Counted from the stretch's first letter, positions 37,576 through 47,500 are shown. The stretch is DNA of 64,000 nt from Arthrobacter hankyongi (GCF_022012395.1 NZ_JAKLTQ010000022.1:1-64000); one strand, 5' to 3'. A program made the numbers and translations. The notes: generated by a model not told the origin, from the letters alone.

Positions 37576-40077
37576 ATGTTTGAGAGATTTACCGACCGTG
37601 CCCGTCGCGTTGTCGTGCTGGCTCAAGAAGAAGCCCGCATGCTCAACCACAACTACATTGGTACCGAACACATCCTCCTGGGTTTGATCCACGAGGGGGA
37701 GGGTGTCGCGGCAAAGGCGCTGGAATTTCTCGGTGTCACGCTCAACGGCGTCCGTGAGCAGGTGCAGGAAATCATCGGCCAGGGCCAGCAGGCCCCGAGC
37801 GGCCACATCCCGTTCACTCCGCGTGCCAAGAAGGTGCTCGAGCTGTCCCTGCGCGAGGCGCTGCAGCTGGGCCACAACTACATCGGTACCGAGCACATCC
37901 TGCTGGGCCTGATCCGCGAAGGCGAAGGCGTGGCCACCCAGGTGCTCGTCAAGCTGGGGGCCGACCTGAACCGCGTCCGCCAGCAGGTCATCCAGCTGCT
38001 CTCGGGCTACCAGGGCAAGGAGCCGGTGTCCTCCGGCAGCCAGCAGCAGGAGGGCACGCCGGCAGGTTCGGTGGTGCTGGACCAGTTCGGCCGCAACCTG
38101 ACCCAGGCCGCCCGCGAGGGCAAGCTGGACCCGGTGATCGGGCGCGAGCACGAGATGGAACGCGTTATGCAGGTCCTCTCCCGCCGTACTAAAAACAACC
38201 CAGTGCTCATCGGCGAGCCCGGCGTCGGCAAGACCGCCGTGGTGGAGGGGCTGGCGCAGTCCATCGTGCGCGGCGACGTCCCGGAGACCATCAAGGACAA
38301 GCAGCTCTACACCCTGGACCTCGGGTCCCTGGTGGCCGGTTCGCGCTACCGCGGTGACTTCGAGGAACGGCTGAAGAAGGTGCTGAAGGAGATCCGCACG
38401 CGCGGGGACATCATCCTCTTCATCGACGAAATCCACACCCTGGTGGGTGCCGGCGCCGCCGAGGGCGCCATTGACGCCGCATCCATCCTCAAGCCCATGC
38501 TGGCCCGCGGCGAACTGCAGACCATCGGGGCCACCACGCTGGACGAGTACCGCAAGCACATCGAAAAGGATGCCGCGCTGGAGCGGCGCTTCCAGCCGAT
38601 CCAGGTCCAGGAGCCCTCGGTCGAGCATGCGGTGCAGATCCTGCGCGGCCTGCGGGACCGGTACGAGGCCCACCACCGCGTCTCCATCACGGACGGCGCG
38701 CTGGAGGCCGCCGCGAACCTGGCGCACCGCTACATTTCGGACCGCTTCCTGCCGGACAAGGCGATCGACCTGATCGACGAGGCCGGCGCCCGGCTGCGCA
38801 TCCGCCGGATGACCGCTCCGCCGGAGCTGAAGGACATCGACGAGCGGATTGCCGAGCTGAAGAAGCGCAAGGAATCGGCCATCGACGCCCAGGACTTCGA
38901 GGGCGCCGCCGCGCTGCGCGACCGGGAGAGCAAGCTGCAGGACGAGCGTGCCGCCAAGGAACGCGCCTGGAAGTCCGGTGACCTGGACGATATCGCCGAG
39001 GTGGACGAGGACCTGATCGCCGAGGTGCTGGCCAACTCCACCGGCATCCCGGTCTTCAAGCTGACCGAGGAAGAGTCCTCGCGGCTGCTGCACATGGAAG
39101 ACGAGCTGCACAAGCGTGTGGTCGGCCAGGACCAGGCGATCAAGGCAATCTCCCAGGCCATCCGCCGCACCCGTGCCGGGCTGAAGGACCCGAAGCGTCC
39201 GGGCGGTTCGTTCATCTTCGCCGGCCCCACCGGCGTCGGCAAGACCGAACTGGCCAAGGCGCTGGCCGAGTTCCTCTTCGGCGAGGAAGACGCGCTGATC
39301 ACCCTGGACATGTCCGAGTACTCGGAGAAGCACACGGTTTCGCGCCTCTTCGGTGCCCCTCCGGGCTACGTCGGCTACGAAGAGGGCGGCCAGCTGACCG
39401 AGAAGGTCCGCCGCCGGCCGTTCTCGGTGGTGCTCTTCGACGAGGTGGAAAAGGCCCACGCGGACCTGTTCAACTCGCTGCTGCAGATCCTGGAAGACGG
39501 GCGCCTGACCGACAGCCAGGGCCGGGTGGTGGACTTCAAGAACACCGTCATCATCATGACCACCAACCTCGGCACCCGGGACATCTCCAAGGGCGTCATG
39601 ACCGGCTTCCAGTCCGGCACCGACACCAGGACCGGTTACGAGCGGATGCGTTCCCGGGTCCAGGACGAGCTCAAGCAGCACTTCCGGCCCGAGTTCCTCA
39701 ACCGTGTTGACGACATCGTGGTCTTCCCGCAGCTGTCCGAGTCGGAGATCGTGGAGATCGTGGACCTGTTCATCACCCGGCTGCAGAAGCGGCTGAGCGA
39801 GAAGTCCATGACCATCGAGCTGAGCTCGGCGGCGAAGTCCCTGCTGGCCCACCGCGGCTACGATCCGACCATGGGGGCCCGGCCGCTGCGCCGGACCATC
39901 CAGCGGGAGATCGAGGACCAGCTCTCGGAGAAGATCCTCTTCGGCGAGGTCCATCCCGGCGAGACGATCCACGTGGACGTCGACGGCGAGGGGGATGCCG
40001 CCAAGTTCACCTTCACCAGCACGGGGACGCCGAAATCCCTGGAGAAGGCAACGGATACCCCGGCGCTGTCCCAGTAA
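37576..40077 (+). CDS. clpC: ATP-dependent Clp protease ATP-binding subunit ClpC
   Basis: The 833-residue Hsp100 unfoldase feeds proteins to ClpP and is essential in many actinobacteria. It has two N-terminal Clp repeats ([15 protein letters not shown] and [15 protein letters not shown]), AAA1 with Walker A GEPGVGKT and [13 protein letters not shown], a UVR-type middle segment, and AAA2 with [37 protein letters not shown] and [10 protein letters not shown]. The start [14 protein letters not shown] is the family start, with AGGAG upstream; an in-frame GTG nine bases earlier is rejected. A canonical terminator follows. Confidence 0.98.
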   Translation: MFERFTDRARRVVVLAQEEARMLNHNYIGTEHILLGLIHEGEGVAAKALEFLGVTLNGVREQVQEIIGQGQQAPSGHIPFTPRAKKVLELSLREALQLGHNYIGTEHILLGLIREGEGVATQVLVKLGADLNRVRQQVIQLLSGYQGKEPVSSGSQQQEGTPAGSVVLDQFGRNLTQAAREGKLDPVIGREHEMERVMQVLSRRTKNNPVLIGEPGVGKTAVVEGLAQSIVRGDVPETIKDKQLYTLDLGSLVAGSRYRGDFEERLKKVLKEIRTRGDIILFIDEIHTLVGAGAAEGAIDAASILKPMLARGELQTIGATTLDEYRKHIEKDAALERRFQPIQVQEPSVEHAVQILRGLRDRYEAHHRVSITDGALEAAANLAHRYISDRFLPDKAIDLIDEAGARLRIRRMTAPPELKDIDERIAELKKRKESAIDAQDFEGAAALRDRESKLQDERAAKERAWKSGDLDDIAEVDEDLIAEVLANSTGIPVFKLTEEESSRLLHMEDELHKRVVGQDQAIKAISQAIRRTRAGLKDPKRPGGSFIFAGPTGVGKTELAKALAEFLFGEEDALITLDMSEYSEKHTVSRLFGAPPGYVGYEEGGQLTEKVRRRPFSVVLFDEVEKAHADLFNSLLQILEDGRLTDSQGRVVDFKNTVIIMTTNLGTRDISKGVMTGFQSGTDTRTGYERMRSRVQDELKQHFRPEFLNRVDDIVVFPQLSESEIVEIVDLFITRLQKRLSEKSMTIELSSAAKSLLAHRGYDPTMGARPLRRTIQREIEDQLSEKILFGEVHPGETIHVDVDGEGDAAKFTFTSTGTPKSLEKATDTPALSQ

Positions 40078-40099
40078 CCGTCCCGCACCTGCGCGAACG

Positions 40100-40142
40100 A
40101 ACAGGCCGGGGCCCGGATTTCCGGGTTCCCGGCCTGTTTTCT
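40100..40142 (+). terminator. Intrinsic terminator of clpC
   Basis: An 11-bp outer stem (40100-40110 with 40128-40138) with an inner CCCGG/CCGGG pair is followed by TTTTCTT. It is 22 bases past the clpC stop. Confidence 0.88.
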
Positions 40143-40239
40143 TGTCCCGGACCGCCGGCCGCCGGCGGTCCGGCACGAAAATCCGGGCGGAAACCGGCCG
40201 GATCCGCCGCTGCCCCTGACGCCGCGGGCCGCCGCTGGC

Positions 40240-40245
40240 TAGGAT
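40240..40245 (+). promoter_or_regulatory. -10 hexamer TAGGAT, leaderless S9 peptidase promoter
   Basis: TAGGAT is followed by six bases and the ATG at 40252, with no ribosome binding site. Confidence 0.6.
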
Positions 40246-40251
40246 GTCCGC

Positions 40252-42456
40252 ATGACTTCTGAAACAGTTCTTTCCGAACCCTCGAGCGTGGACGACGCCG
40301 GGCAGGCAGCGCAGCCTGCCGAGGCGGTCCGGCCGGCGACTCCGTTCCACAGCCTGGACCATTACATCGCCCTGCCCCGGCTGAGCACGCTGGCCCTGAG
40401 CGCGGACGGCAACCGGCTCGTCACCGCCGTCGGCACGCTGTCGGCCAAAGGCACCGAATACACCACCGCGCTGTGGGAACTCGATCCTGCCGGGCAGCGG
40501 CCGGCCCGGCGGATCACCCGCAGCGCCAAGGGCGAGGCGGGCGCCGCCTTCCTGCGCAACGGCGACCTGCTGTTCACCTCGGCGCGGCCGGATCCGGACA
40601 TGTCCGACGCCGACGCCGGCAACGGCCCGGTCGCGGCGCTGTGGAAGATTCCCGCCGCCGGCGGGGAAGGCCGCGTGGTGCTCTCCCGGCCCGGCGGCAT
40701 TGCCGCCGTGCAGGCCGCCAGGGATGCGGACACCGTGACGGTGACGGCCCCGGTGCTGGCCGGCTCGGCCGACGAGGACGACGACGCCGCGCGGCGCAAG
40801 GCGCGCCAGGAACGCAAGGTGGGGGCGATCCTGCATTCGGGCTACCCGGTCCGGTTCTGGGACCAGGACCTGGGTCCGGGGCAGGCCCGGCACTTCGTGC
40901 TCGAACCCGCCGGGCCGGGCGCCGGCGGCCTGGACCCGTCGGCGGCCGCGGAGGCTGCCGACGCCGATCCGGGGCTGCCCGGCACCATCGACGCCGAGCC
41001 CGCGCTGAAGCTGCTTAACATCACCCCCGATGCCGGCGCGGCCCTGCTGGAGGCCGGTTCGGCGCTGAGCCCGGACGGCCGCACGCTGCTGACCGGATAC
41101 CGCAGGCCGCTGGCGCGCGGCGATTCGCGCAGCGTGCTCGCCGCGGTGGATACCGCCACCGGCGCGCGGCGGATCCTGCTGGACAGCGAGGACGCCGAAT
41201 ACCAGCCGGGCCCGGTCAGCCCGGACAACCGCCGCGCCGTCGTCGTGCGCGAACTGATCTCCGGACCCGACCGCATCCCGGACGTGACGCTGGGCCTGGT
41301 CTCGCTGTCCGACGGCGGCTTCGTCCCGCTGGCGGCGGACTGGGACCGCTGGCCGCACCCGGCCGGCTGGCTGCCGGACGGCTCGGCCGTGGTGGTGACC
41401 GCCGACGAGGACGGCCGCACCCCGGTATTCCTGATCGACACCGCCTCCGGTACCGTGCGCCGGGTGACCGGCGACGACGCGGCCTACACCGACGTCGTCG
41501 TCAGCCCGGACGGCCGGTACGCCTACGCGCTGCGCAGCAGCTACCGGTTCCCGCCCGAACCGGTGCGGATCGACCTGGCCAGCGGCGGCATCCTGCCGCT
41601 GCCCTCCCCGGCGGCCCGGCCCCAGCTGCCCGGACGGCTGGAGGAGGTGGAGACGACGGTGACGGCCAACGGAACCAGTACCCGGGTGCGCGGCTGGCTG
41701 GCCCTGCCCGCCGATGCCTCGGCACAGCGGCCGGCGCCGCTGCTGCTGTGGGTGCACGGCGGTCCGCTCAGCTCCTGGAACGCGTGGAGCTGGCGCTGGT
41801 GCCCGTGGATCCTGGTGGCCTGCGGCTATGCCGTGCTGCTGCCGGATCCGGCGCTGTCCACCGGGTACGGCAAGGAATTCGTGCGCCGCGGCTGGGGCCG
41901 GTGGGGGCAGGAGCCGTTCACCGACCTGATGGCCATCACGGACGAGGCGGAGCGGCGCCCGGACATCGATTCCTCGCGCACTGCCGCCATGGGCGGGTCC
42001 TTCGGCGGCTACATGGCCAACTGGATCGCCGGGCACACGGACCGCTTCCGCGCCATCGTCACCCACGCCAGCCTCTGGGCGCTGGACCAGTTCGGACCCA
42101 CCACGGATGTGTCCACCTACTGGGAAAAGGAGATGACCGCCGAGCGGGCCGAGGCCAACTCGCCGCACCGGCACGTGGAAGAGATCCGCACCCCGATGCT
42201 GGTCATCCACGGGGACAAGGACTACCGCGTGCCGGTCGGCGAGGGGCTGCGGCTGTGGTACGAACTGCTCTCGCGCTCCGGCCTGCCCGCGGACGAGAAC
42301 GGGGACACGGTGCACCGCTTCCTGTACTTCCCGGACGAGAACCACTGGGTCCTCAGCCCCCAGCACGCCCGCGTCTGGTACTCCGTGGTGGAAAACTTCC
42401 TGGCCCGGCACGTGCTCGGCCAGGAAACCGGGCTCCCGGCCGAACTCGGCCTCTGA
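40252..42456 (+). CDS. S9 family prolyl oligopeptidase-type peptidase
   Basis: The 734-residue protein has an N-terminal beta-propeller (about 30-470, with repeated LSPDGR-type blades) and a C-terminal alpha/beta hydrolase. The triad is Ser583 in MGGSFGGYMA, Asp657 in GDKDYRVP and His698 in DENHWV. This is the acylaminoacyl-peptidase/dipeptidyl-peptidase group of S9 enzymes, which cut short peptides; no signal peptide is seen, so it is intracellular. It is a single gene with a leaderless promoter, and converges with the lipoprotein gene (37-base gap). Confidence 0.94.
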   Translation: MTSETVLSEPSSVDDAGQAAQPAEAVRPATPFHSLDHYIALPRLSTLALSADGNRLVTAVGTLSAKGTEYTTALWELDPAGQRPARRITRSAKGEAGAAFLRNGDLLFTSARPDPDMSDADAGNGPVAALWKIPAAGGEGRVVLSRPGGIAAVQAARDADTVTVTAPVLAGSADEDDDAARRKARQERKVGAILHSGYPVRFWDQDLGPGQARHFVLEPAGPGAGGLDPSAAAEAADADPGLPGTIDAEPALKLLNITPDAGAALLEAGSALSPDGRTLLTGYRRPLARGDSRSVLAAVDTATGARRILLDSEDAEYQPGPVSPDNRRAVVVRELISGPDRIPDVTLGLVSLSDGGFVPLAADWDRWPHPAGWLPDGSAVVVTADEDGRTPVFLIDTASGTVRRVTGDDAAYTDVVVSPDGRYAYALRSSYRFPPEPVRIDLASGGILPLPSPAARPQLPGRLEEVETTVTANGTSTRVRGWLALPADASAQRPAPLLLWVHGGPLSSWNAWSWRWCPWILVACGYAVLLPDPALSTGYGKEFVRRGWGRWGQEPFTDLMAITDEAERRPDIDSSRTAAMGGSFGGYMANWIAGHTDRFRAIVTHASLWALDQFGPTTDVSTYWEKEMTAERAEANSPHRHVEEIRTPMLVIHGDKDYRVPVGEGLRLWYELLSRSGLPADENGDTVHRFLYFPDENHWVLSPQHARVWYSVVENFLARHVLGQETGLPAELGL

Positions 42457-42493
42457 GCCGGGGCCTGGGCCGGCAGCGGCAGGCTCCGGGCGG

Positions 42494-43048
42494 TCAGCGG
42501 CCGGATTCCGGGGCGAGGGGGTGCAGGCCCGCGGTGTCCAGGACCAGGGCCAGCTGCGGCTCCGCGCCCGGACACTGCGGGCCGTTGGGATAGACCAGGC
42601 GGGCCTCCGCGGCCAGCGGCTCGAGCCGGCGCCGGGAACCGTCCCGGCCGATGACCACGGCGCGGACCTCGACGGCGCCGGCGGCCAGGGCGGGCAGCGC
42701 GGCGAACCCGGTGAGCGTCCCGTCGGGGCGGGCCGTGGCCGAGCAGGCCTGGTCCGGATCCGCGGAGCCGCCGGATGCCGGCGGGCAGTCCCCGCCGGAG
42801 GTGGTGCTGCCCGGCACCAGCTCCGGATCGGCTGCCGTGCAGCTGCCCTGCTGGCAGACTTCCAGCCGGACGCCGCGGACCGCGGCGGCGGTGTCCGCCG
42901 CGACCGTGAGCGACAGGCCGCGCAGGGCGGCGATCTCGGTGCAGGCCAGGCCGCTGCCGGCCGGCTGTCCGCAGGCCGCCAGCCAGAGGACCGCGGCTGC
43001 GGCCAGCTGCAGCCGGGCCGGCCGCCGGCCAAAAACGGGCAGGTTCAT
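42494..43048 (-). CDS. Hypothetical lipoprotein
   Basis: The 184-residue protein has a lipoprotein signal with lipobox LAAC and Cys26. The mature part contains six further Cys residues in ACTE, VCQQGSC, DCPP, ACSAT and QCPGAE, which could form disulfides, and beta-rich segments (SLTVAADTAAAVRGVRLEV, VEVRAVVIGRDGS). I do not recognise a family. A TACGAT hexamer nine bases before the ATG and the lack of a ribosome binding site suggest a very short or absent leader. It is downstream of mutY on the same strand (40-base gap). Confidence 0.75.
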   Translation of the reverse strand: MNLPVFGRRPARLQLAAAAVLWLAACGQPAGSGLACTEIAALRGLSLTVAADTAAAVRGVRLEVCQQGSCTAADPELVPGSTTSGGDCPPASGGSADPDQACSATARPDGTLTGFAALPALAAGAVEVRAVVIGRDGSRRRLEPLAAEARLVYPNGPQCPGAEPQLALVLDTAGLHPLAPESGR

Positions 43049-43088
43049 GATGCGCCCATCGTAGCGGTTGGGGCGCCCGGGCCCAGGC

Positions 43089-44084
43089 TCAGGCCGGCAG
43101 GGCCACGCCGCCGGCCGAGGCCTCGGCGAGCCCGTCCGCCAGCAGCCCGTCCAGGCAGCGGGCCAGCTGCTCGTCGCTCGCGTTCAGGGCCTGCAGTCGG
43201 CGCAGTTCGGCGCCCAGTCCGCCGGGGTGTTCCGGCTGCCCGGCCGCCACCAGGTCCACGGAGCCGAGCAGCAGTTCGGGCAGGACCGGCCCGGTCGCGT
43301 GGCGCAGCACGGCCATCATGGCCCCGCGCACCTGGCGGTCCGTCCCGGCCCAGGCCTGGCCCTTGGGCACATAGCGCGGCTCCGGCCGCCCGGCGGCCAC
43401 CCAGGCGCAGGCATCCAGCACCGGGCACTGTCCGCACTTGGGCGACCGCGCGGTGCACACCAGCGCGCCGAGCTCCATCACCCCGGCATTCCAGGTCCTG
43501 GCCCCGGCGGGGTCCGGCATCAGGGCCTGCGCACGCCGCATTTCCCCGGCCGTGAGCGACGGCGCCGGCAGCGCCTCGCCGCCGACCAGCCGCGCATGCA
43601 CCCGGCGGACGTTGGTGTCCACCACGGTTTCGGGGGCATCGAAGGCGAAGGACGCAATCGCAGCCGCGGTGTAGGTGCCCACCCCCGGCAGCTTGAGCAG
43701 CTCCGCGTAGCTGCCGGGCACTGCCCCGGCGTGGCCGGCCACGATGGCGGTGGCGGCAGCGTGCAGCCGCAGCGCCCGCCGGGGGTAGCCAAGGCGGCCC
43801 CAGGCACGCACCGCTTCACCGCTGGGCGCGGCGGCCAGCGCCGCAGGTTCCGGCCAGCGCTCGAGCCACTGCTCCCAGACCGGCAGCACCCGGGACACGG
43901 GAGTCTGCTGCAGCATGAATTCGCTGACCATGATGCCCCAGGGGCTGCAGTCCGGCTCGCGCCAGGGCAGTCGGCGGGCATTGGCTTCGAACCAGCCGGC
44001 GATCCGGTGGTGCAGCAGTCCGGCGTCGGCGACCGGGACGGCGCTCTGGGGCGCAGCGGATTCCGTCAGGGTGGTTTTCGGCAT
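43089..44084 (-). CDS. mutY: A/G-specific adenine DNA glycosylase
   Basis: The 331-residue enzyme removes adenine opposite 8-oxoguanine. Catalytic Glu55 is in SEFMLQQTPVSRV, the helix-hairpin-helix is LPGVGTYTAAAI and the catalytic Asp156 is in VVDTNVRRV. The [4Fe-4S] cluster ligands are the Cys-x6-Cys-x2-Cys-x5-Cys of CTARSPKCGQCPVLDAC. The C-terminal MutT-like domain is shorter than in E. coli but the AMMAVLRHATGPVLPELLL strand is there. The ATG at 44084 has AGGAG four bases upstream. disA and radA, also DNA-repair related, are close by. Confidence 0.96.
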   Translation of the reverse strand: MPKTTLTESAAPQSAVPVADAGLLHHRIAGWFEANARRLPWREPDCSPWGIMVSEFMLQQTPVSRVLPVWEQWLERWPEPAALAAAPSGEAVRAWGRLGYPRRALRLHAAATAIVAGHAGAVPGSYAELLKLPGVGTYTAAAIASFAFDAPETVVDTNVRRVHARLVGGEALPAPSLTAGEMRRAQALMPDPAGARTWNAGVMELGALVCTARSPKCGQCPVLDACAWVAAGRPEPRYVPKGQAWAGTDRQVRGAMMAVLRHATGPVLPELLLGSVDLVAAGQPEHPGGLGAELRRLQALNASDEQLARCLDGLLADGLAEASAGGVALPA

Positions 44085-44157
44085 GTGGCTCCTAGCTTGT
44101 GACCACCAATACTGTACTGCCCGGCGTGGTGCGCCGGGTCCGAAGTGCATCGCTCCT

Positions 44158-44163
44158 TAGCCT
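44158..44163 (+). promoter_or_regulatory. -10 hexamer TAGCCT, leaderless start at 44170
   Basis: TAGCCT, six bases, then ATG. The AAGGA touching the ATG is too close to serve as a ribosome binding site. Confidence 0.55.
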
Positions 44164-44169
44164 TAAGGA

Positions 44170-44850
44170 ATGGCAGCAAACGGTGGCGGGACGGCAGGCG
44201 GCGGCAAGCCCTCGTCCGGGCGTCCCCCGGCCGGTGGCGCCGGGCCGGCTGCGGCCCGGCGCGGTCCCAGCCCCGCAGTGTACCGGCGGCGCCGGATCGC
44301 CGTGCTGGTGCTCGCGGTCCTGGTCCTGGTGCTGCTCACCGGCGTGGGCTACTGGGTGGCGGGCCTTTTCGGCGGGAGCGGGCGGGCCGCTGCCGAACCG
44401 GACGCCGGCGCCGGGCAGGCCACGGCGCAGGTTTCGCCCAGCGCGTCGGCCCAGGCGGCGGAGCCGGCCTGCGGGGACTCCGAGGTGGTGCTGCGCGCGT
44501 CCACGGACCAGCCGGCCTATGACTCGGGCAGCAACCCGACGCTGATCATGGAGGTGGCCAACGAGGGCGATTTCCCCTGCGAACTCAATGTGGGCACCGA
44601 CGCGATGGATTTCGTGATCACCAGCGGCGAGGACAGGATCTTTTCCTCCAAGGACTGCGAGGCGGACCCGTCCGCGCTGATGATGACCATTCAGCCTGGC
44701 AAGAGCGAGCGGGCCCAGTTCACCTGGCAGCGCAACCGCACCGCCCCGGGGTGCACGCTGGTGGAGGCCAATCCGCAGCCGGGAACCTACGTGCTGGTGA
44801 CCAAGCTGGATGACCGGACCAGCAACAAGGCCATCTTCGAACTCCGCTGA
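44170..44850 (+). CDS. Hypothetical membrane-anchored extracytoplasmic protein
   Basis: The 226-residue protein has a Gly/Pro/Ala-rich cytoplasmic tail, one membrane helix (about 42-66), a low-complexity linker and an exported domain (about 95-226) with an immunoglobulin-like beta pattern (SEVVLRASTDQPAYDSGSNPTLIMEVANEG, TYVLVTKLDD) and four Cys residues that could form two disulfides. Similar domain layouts occur in actinobacterial proteins of unknown function beside disA. It lies between mutY (divergent) and disA (convergent, nine-base gap). Confidence 0.8.
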   Translation: MAANGGGTAGGGKPSSGRPPAGGAGPAAARRGPSPAVYRRRRIAVLVLAVLVLVLLTGVGYWVAGLFGGSGRAAAEPDAGAGQATAQVSPSASAQAAEPACGDSEVVLRASTDQPAYDSGSNPTLIMEVANEGDFPCELNVGTDAMDFVITSGEDRIFSSKDCEADPSALMMTIQPGKSERAQFTWQRNRTAPGCTLVEANPQPGTYVLVTKLDDRTSNKAIFELR

Positions 44851-44859
44851 CGGCCCGGG

Positions 44860-45933
44860 TCACATGAACCGGTCGAGCAGGCTGGTTTCGGCGATCCGGG
44901 AGAGCCCTTCGCGCACGGTGCGGGCGCGCTGTTCACCGATCCCGTCCACCGCCATCAGGTCGTCGATATTGGCGGCCATCAGTTGCTGCAGCCCGCCGAA
45001 GTGGCCGACGAGCCGGTCCGCCACCGCCCGCGGCACCGACTTGATGCCGGAGAGCAGCCGGTAGCCCAGCGGCTGGACGACCGCGTCGAGGGAGTCGATC
45101 CCGGGCCGGAAGCCGACCACGCTGGCGATGCGGCCCAGGTCGATCAGGTCCGTGGAGCTGAAGTCGCGCAGCTGCTCCAGCGCCGGGTCCACTTCCACGC
45201 CGCCCTTGATGCCCGCGTAGTCGCGCAGCACCATTTCGCTGTCCGGGCCCAGCCCCGAGGTCAGCTCGTCCAGCTGGAGGGAAAGCAGCCGTCCGTCCAC
45301 GCCGAGTTCGAGCACGTACTGGGAGATTTCCTCGGAGATGCGCCGGACCATCTCCTGCCGCTGCAGCGTGACCGCGACGTCGCGGACCGTCACCATGGCC
45401 TCGATCTCCAGGGCGGAGAGCGAGCTGGTGACCTGGTCCAGCCGTGCCCGGTAGCGTTCGAGCGTGGCCAGGGCCTGGTTGGCGCGGGCCAGCACCGGTT
45501 CGGAGCCCTCCAGCACGTGGCGGATGCCGGCGACGTAGAGGGCGATGATCTGCATGGACTGGCTGACGGAGATGACCGGCAGCCCGGTCTGGATGGCCAC
45601 CCGCTCGGCGGTCCGGTGGCGGGTGCCCGATTCCTGGGTCGGGATCGACGGATCCGGGACCAGCTGGACCGCCGCCTTGATAATGTGCGAGGCCTCGCTG
45701 TCGCAGACAATGGCCCCGTCCATCTTGGCCAGCTCGCGCAGCCGGGTGGGGGAGAAATCGATGCCGATGTCGAACCCGCCGCTGCACATGGCCTCGACCT
45801 GCCTGTCGTAGCCGAGCACGATCAGGGCGCCGGTCCGGCCGCGCAGGATCCGCTCCAGGCCGTCGCGCAGGGCGGTGCCCGGGGCCACGCGCGCCAAGGT
45901 AGCCTTCAGGGCGTCCTCGGGGCTTTTGACCAT
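44860..45933 (-). CDS. disA: DNA integrity scanning protein DisA (diadenylate cyclase)
   Basis: The 357-residue protein makes c-di-AMP from two ATP and scans DNA for branched structures. The N-terminal DAC domain has MDGAIVCD (DGA) and GTRHRTAERVA (RHR), both essential and intact. A helical linker (about 145-285) leads to the C-terminal RuvA-like HhH domain (IDDLMAVDGIGEQRARTVREGL). GAAGGA is eight bases before the ATG. radA lies upstream on the same strand, as in most actinobacteria, but a hexamer and hairpin between suggest that disA has its own leader. Confidence 0.97.
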   Translation of the reverse strand: MVKSPEDALKATLARVAPGTALRDGLERILRGRTGALIVLGYDRQVEAMCSGGFDIGIDFSPTRLRELAKMDGAIVCDSEASHIIKAAVQLVPDPSIPTQESGTRHRTAERVAIQTGLPVISVSQSMQIIALYVAGIRHVLEGSEPVLARANQALATLERYRARLDQVTSSLSALEIEAMVTVRDVAVTLQRQEMVRRISEEISQYVLELGVDGRLLSLQLDELTSGLGPDSEMVLRDYAGIKGGVEVDPALEQLRDFSSTDLIDLGRIASVVGFRPGIDSLDAVVQPLGYRLLSGIKSVPRAVADRLVGHFGGLQQLMAANIDDLMAVDGIGEQRARTVREGLSRIAETSLLDRFM

Positions 45934-45955
45934 GGAGTGGTTCCTTCGGGCAGGT

Positions 45956-45978
45956 GGGCACGGTTCAGGGCCGTGCCC
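45956..45978 (-). other. Hairpin in the disA leader / radA terminator
   Basis: GGGCACGG (45956-45963) and CCGTGCCC (45971-45978) form a perfect 8-bp stem with a 7-base loop. It is 23 bases upstream of the disA ATG and could end radA transcripts or structure the disA leader. Confidence 0.5.
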
Positions 45979-46002
45979 GGTCGGGAACAGCTAATAGGCA
46001 GG

Positions 46003-46008
46003 ATACTA
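46003..46008 (-). promoter_or_regulatory. Possible -10 hexamer TAGTAT for disA
   Basis: TAGTAT on the minus strand would start transcription near 45996, giving disA a leader of about 63 bases that includes the hairpin. Confidence 0.35.
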
Positions 46009-46048
46009 TTGCAGCCCGGTTTGCCTTAAACCGGCGGTCCCGGCCGCC

Positions 46049-47461
46049 TCAGCCGGCGCTGCGCAGTTCGGGGCCGGACCGGGCCGAGCCGGCGCCGAAG
46101 AGGATGTCCAGGGCCTCGGCGACGGTCTGGACCTCCCTGACCCGGAAGCCCGGCGGTATCTGCCCCACCCCGTTGGGCGATGCCGGTACGACGGCGTACT
46201 GGAAGCCGAGGCGTTCGGCCTCCAGGATCCGGCGGTTGATCCCGGGCACCGGGCGGACTTCCCCGGCCAGGCCGACCTCGCCGAAGGCGATCATCCGCGC
46301 CTGCAGCGGCTTGTTGTTCTTGGCCGAGGCGATGGCCAGCACGGTGGCCAGGTCCGTGGCCGGCTCGCTCAGCTTCACCCCGCCCACCGTTGCCACGTAG
46401 CTGTCGTCCTTGTGCAGGGACATGGCGGCGCGGCGCTGCAGCACCGCCATCATCATGGCCACGCGCGAGGAATCCAGCCCGCTGGTGGCGCGGCGCGGCT
46501 GCGCATTGGAGGTCTCGGCCAGCAGCGCCTGGACTTCGGCAACCAGCGGCCGGCGCCCCTCGAGGGTCACGGTGATGCAGGTGCCGGAGACCGGGTGCTT
46601 GGTCGGGGAAATGAACAGCCCGCTCGGATCCGTCAGTCCCTCGATCCCGCCCTCGGTCAGGTCGAAGCAGCCGACCTCGTCGGTGGGCCCGTAGCGGTTC
46701 TTCACGGCCCGCACCAGGCGCAGCCGGGAGTGGCGTTCGCCGTCGAACTGGCAGACCACGTCCACCAGATGTTCCAGCAGCCGGGGCCCGGCGATCGAGC
46801 CGTCCTTGGTCACGTGGCCGACCAGCACCGTGGCCATGTTGCGGCTCTTCGCGGCGTTGATCAGCGACGCGGCGACTTCCCGCACCTGGGTGACGCCGCC
46901 GGCCGCGCCCTCCACCGCCGAACTGCTCAGGGTCTGCACCGAGTCCACCACCAGCAGTGCCGGGTCCACCTGCTCGATGTGCCCGAGCGCGATGCCCAGG
47001 TCCGTTTCCGCGGTCAGGTAAAGCAGATCCGCCACGGCCCCGATCCGCTCCGCGCGCAGCTTCACCTGGGCCGCCGATTCCTCCCCGGTCACGTAGAGCA
47101 CGTCCCGGCCCGCGGCGGCCACCTTGGCGGCGACATCCAGCAGCAGGGTCGACTTCCCCACCCCCGGTTCGCCGGCGAGCAGGATGACGGCGCCGGGCAC
47201 CAGGCCGCCGCCGAGCACCCGGTCCAGTTCGTCCACGCCGGTGGCCTGGAAGGCCGCCGTCGTCGCATCCACCTCGGCGATCCGCTGCGCTGGCTTGGCC
47301 ACGGTGGCCGCCGCCGTCGTCCGCGCCGCGACCTGGCCGGTCTCCTCGACGGTTCCCCAGGCCTGGCATTCGCCGCAGCGTCCCACCCACTTGACGGTGG
47401 TCCAGCCGCATTCTGCGCAGCGGTAGGCGGGAGCCTTGGTACGGGCGGTCTTGGAACTCAT
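46049..47461 (-). CDS. radA: DNA repair protein RadA
   Basis: The 470-residue protein is a RecA-like branch-migration ATPase. It has the N-terminal C4 zinc finger (CAECGWTTVKWVGRCGEC), Walker A GEPGVGKST, Walker B LLVVDSVQTL, the RadA-specific motif as KNRYGPTDEVG (usual KNRFG with Tyr for Phe), and the C-terminal Lon-protease-like domain. The ATG lacks a ribosome binding site and lies six bases after TAGCCT. disA is downstream on the same strand. Confidence 0.97.
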   Translation of the reverse strand: MSSKTARTKAPAYRCAECGWTTVKWVGRCGECQAWGTVEETGQVAARTTAAATVAKPAQRIAEVDATTAAFQATGVDELDRVLGGGLVPGAVILLAGEPGVGKSTLLLDVAAKVAAAGRDVLYVTGEESAAQVKLRAERIGAVADLLYLTAETDLGIALGHIEQVDPALLVVDSVQTLSSSAVEGAAGGVTQVREVAASLINAAKSRNMATVLVGHVTKDGSIAGPRLLEHLVDVVCQFDGERHSRLRLVRAVKNRYGPTDEVGCFDLTEGGIEGLTDPSGLFISPTKHPVSGTCITVTLEGRRPLVAEVQALLAETSNAQPRRATSGLDSSRVAMMMAVLQRRAAMSLHKDDSYVATVGGVKLSEPATDLATVLAIASAKNNKPLQARMIAFGEVGLAGEVRPVPGINRRILEAERLGFQYAVVPASPNGVGQIPPGFRVREVQTVAEALDILFGAGSARSGPELRSAG

Positions 47462-47467
47462 GGATTC

Positions 47468-47473
47468 AGGCTA
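47468..47473 (-). promoter_or_regulatory. -10 hexamer TAGCCT, leaderless radA promoter
   Basis: TAGCCT on the minus strand, six bases (GAATCC), then the radA ATG. It lies in the 39-base gap after the FUSC gene stop. Confidence 0.6.
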
Positions 47474-47500
47474 GCCGAGCCTTCGGACAGTTTGGCCCGG

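Noticed and set aside
37561-43032. Antisense frame open for about 1,800 codons opposite clpC and the S9 peptidase
   Set aside because: It follows from G/C-rich third codon positions of the sense genes. The translation is rich in Arg, Gly, Ala, Gln and His without any domain, and the sense proteins are unmistakable.
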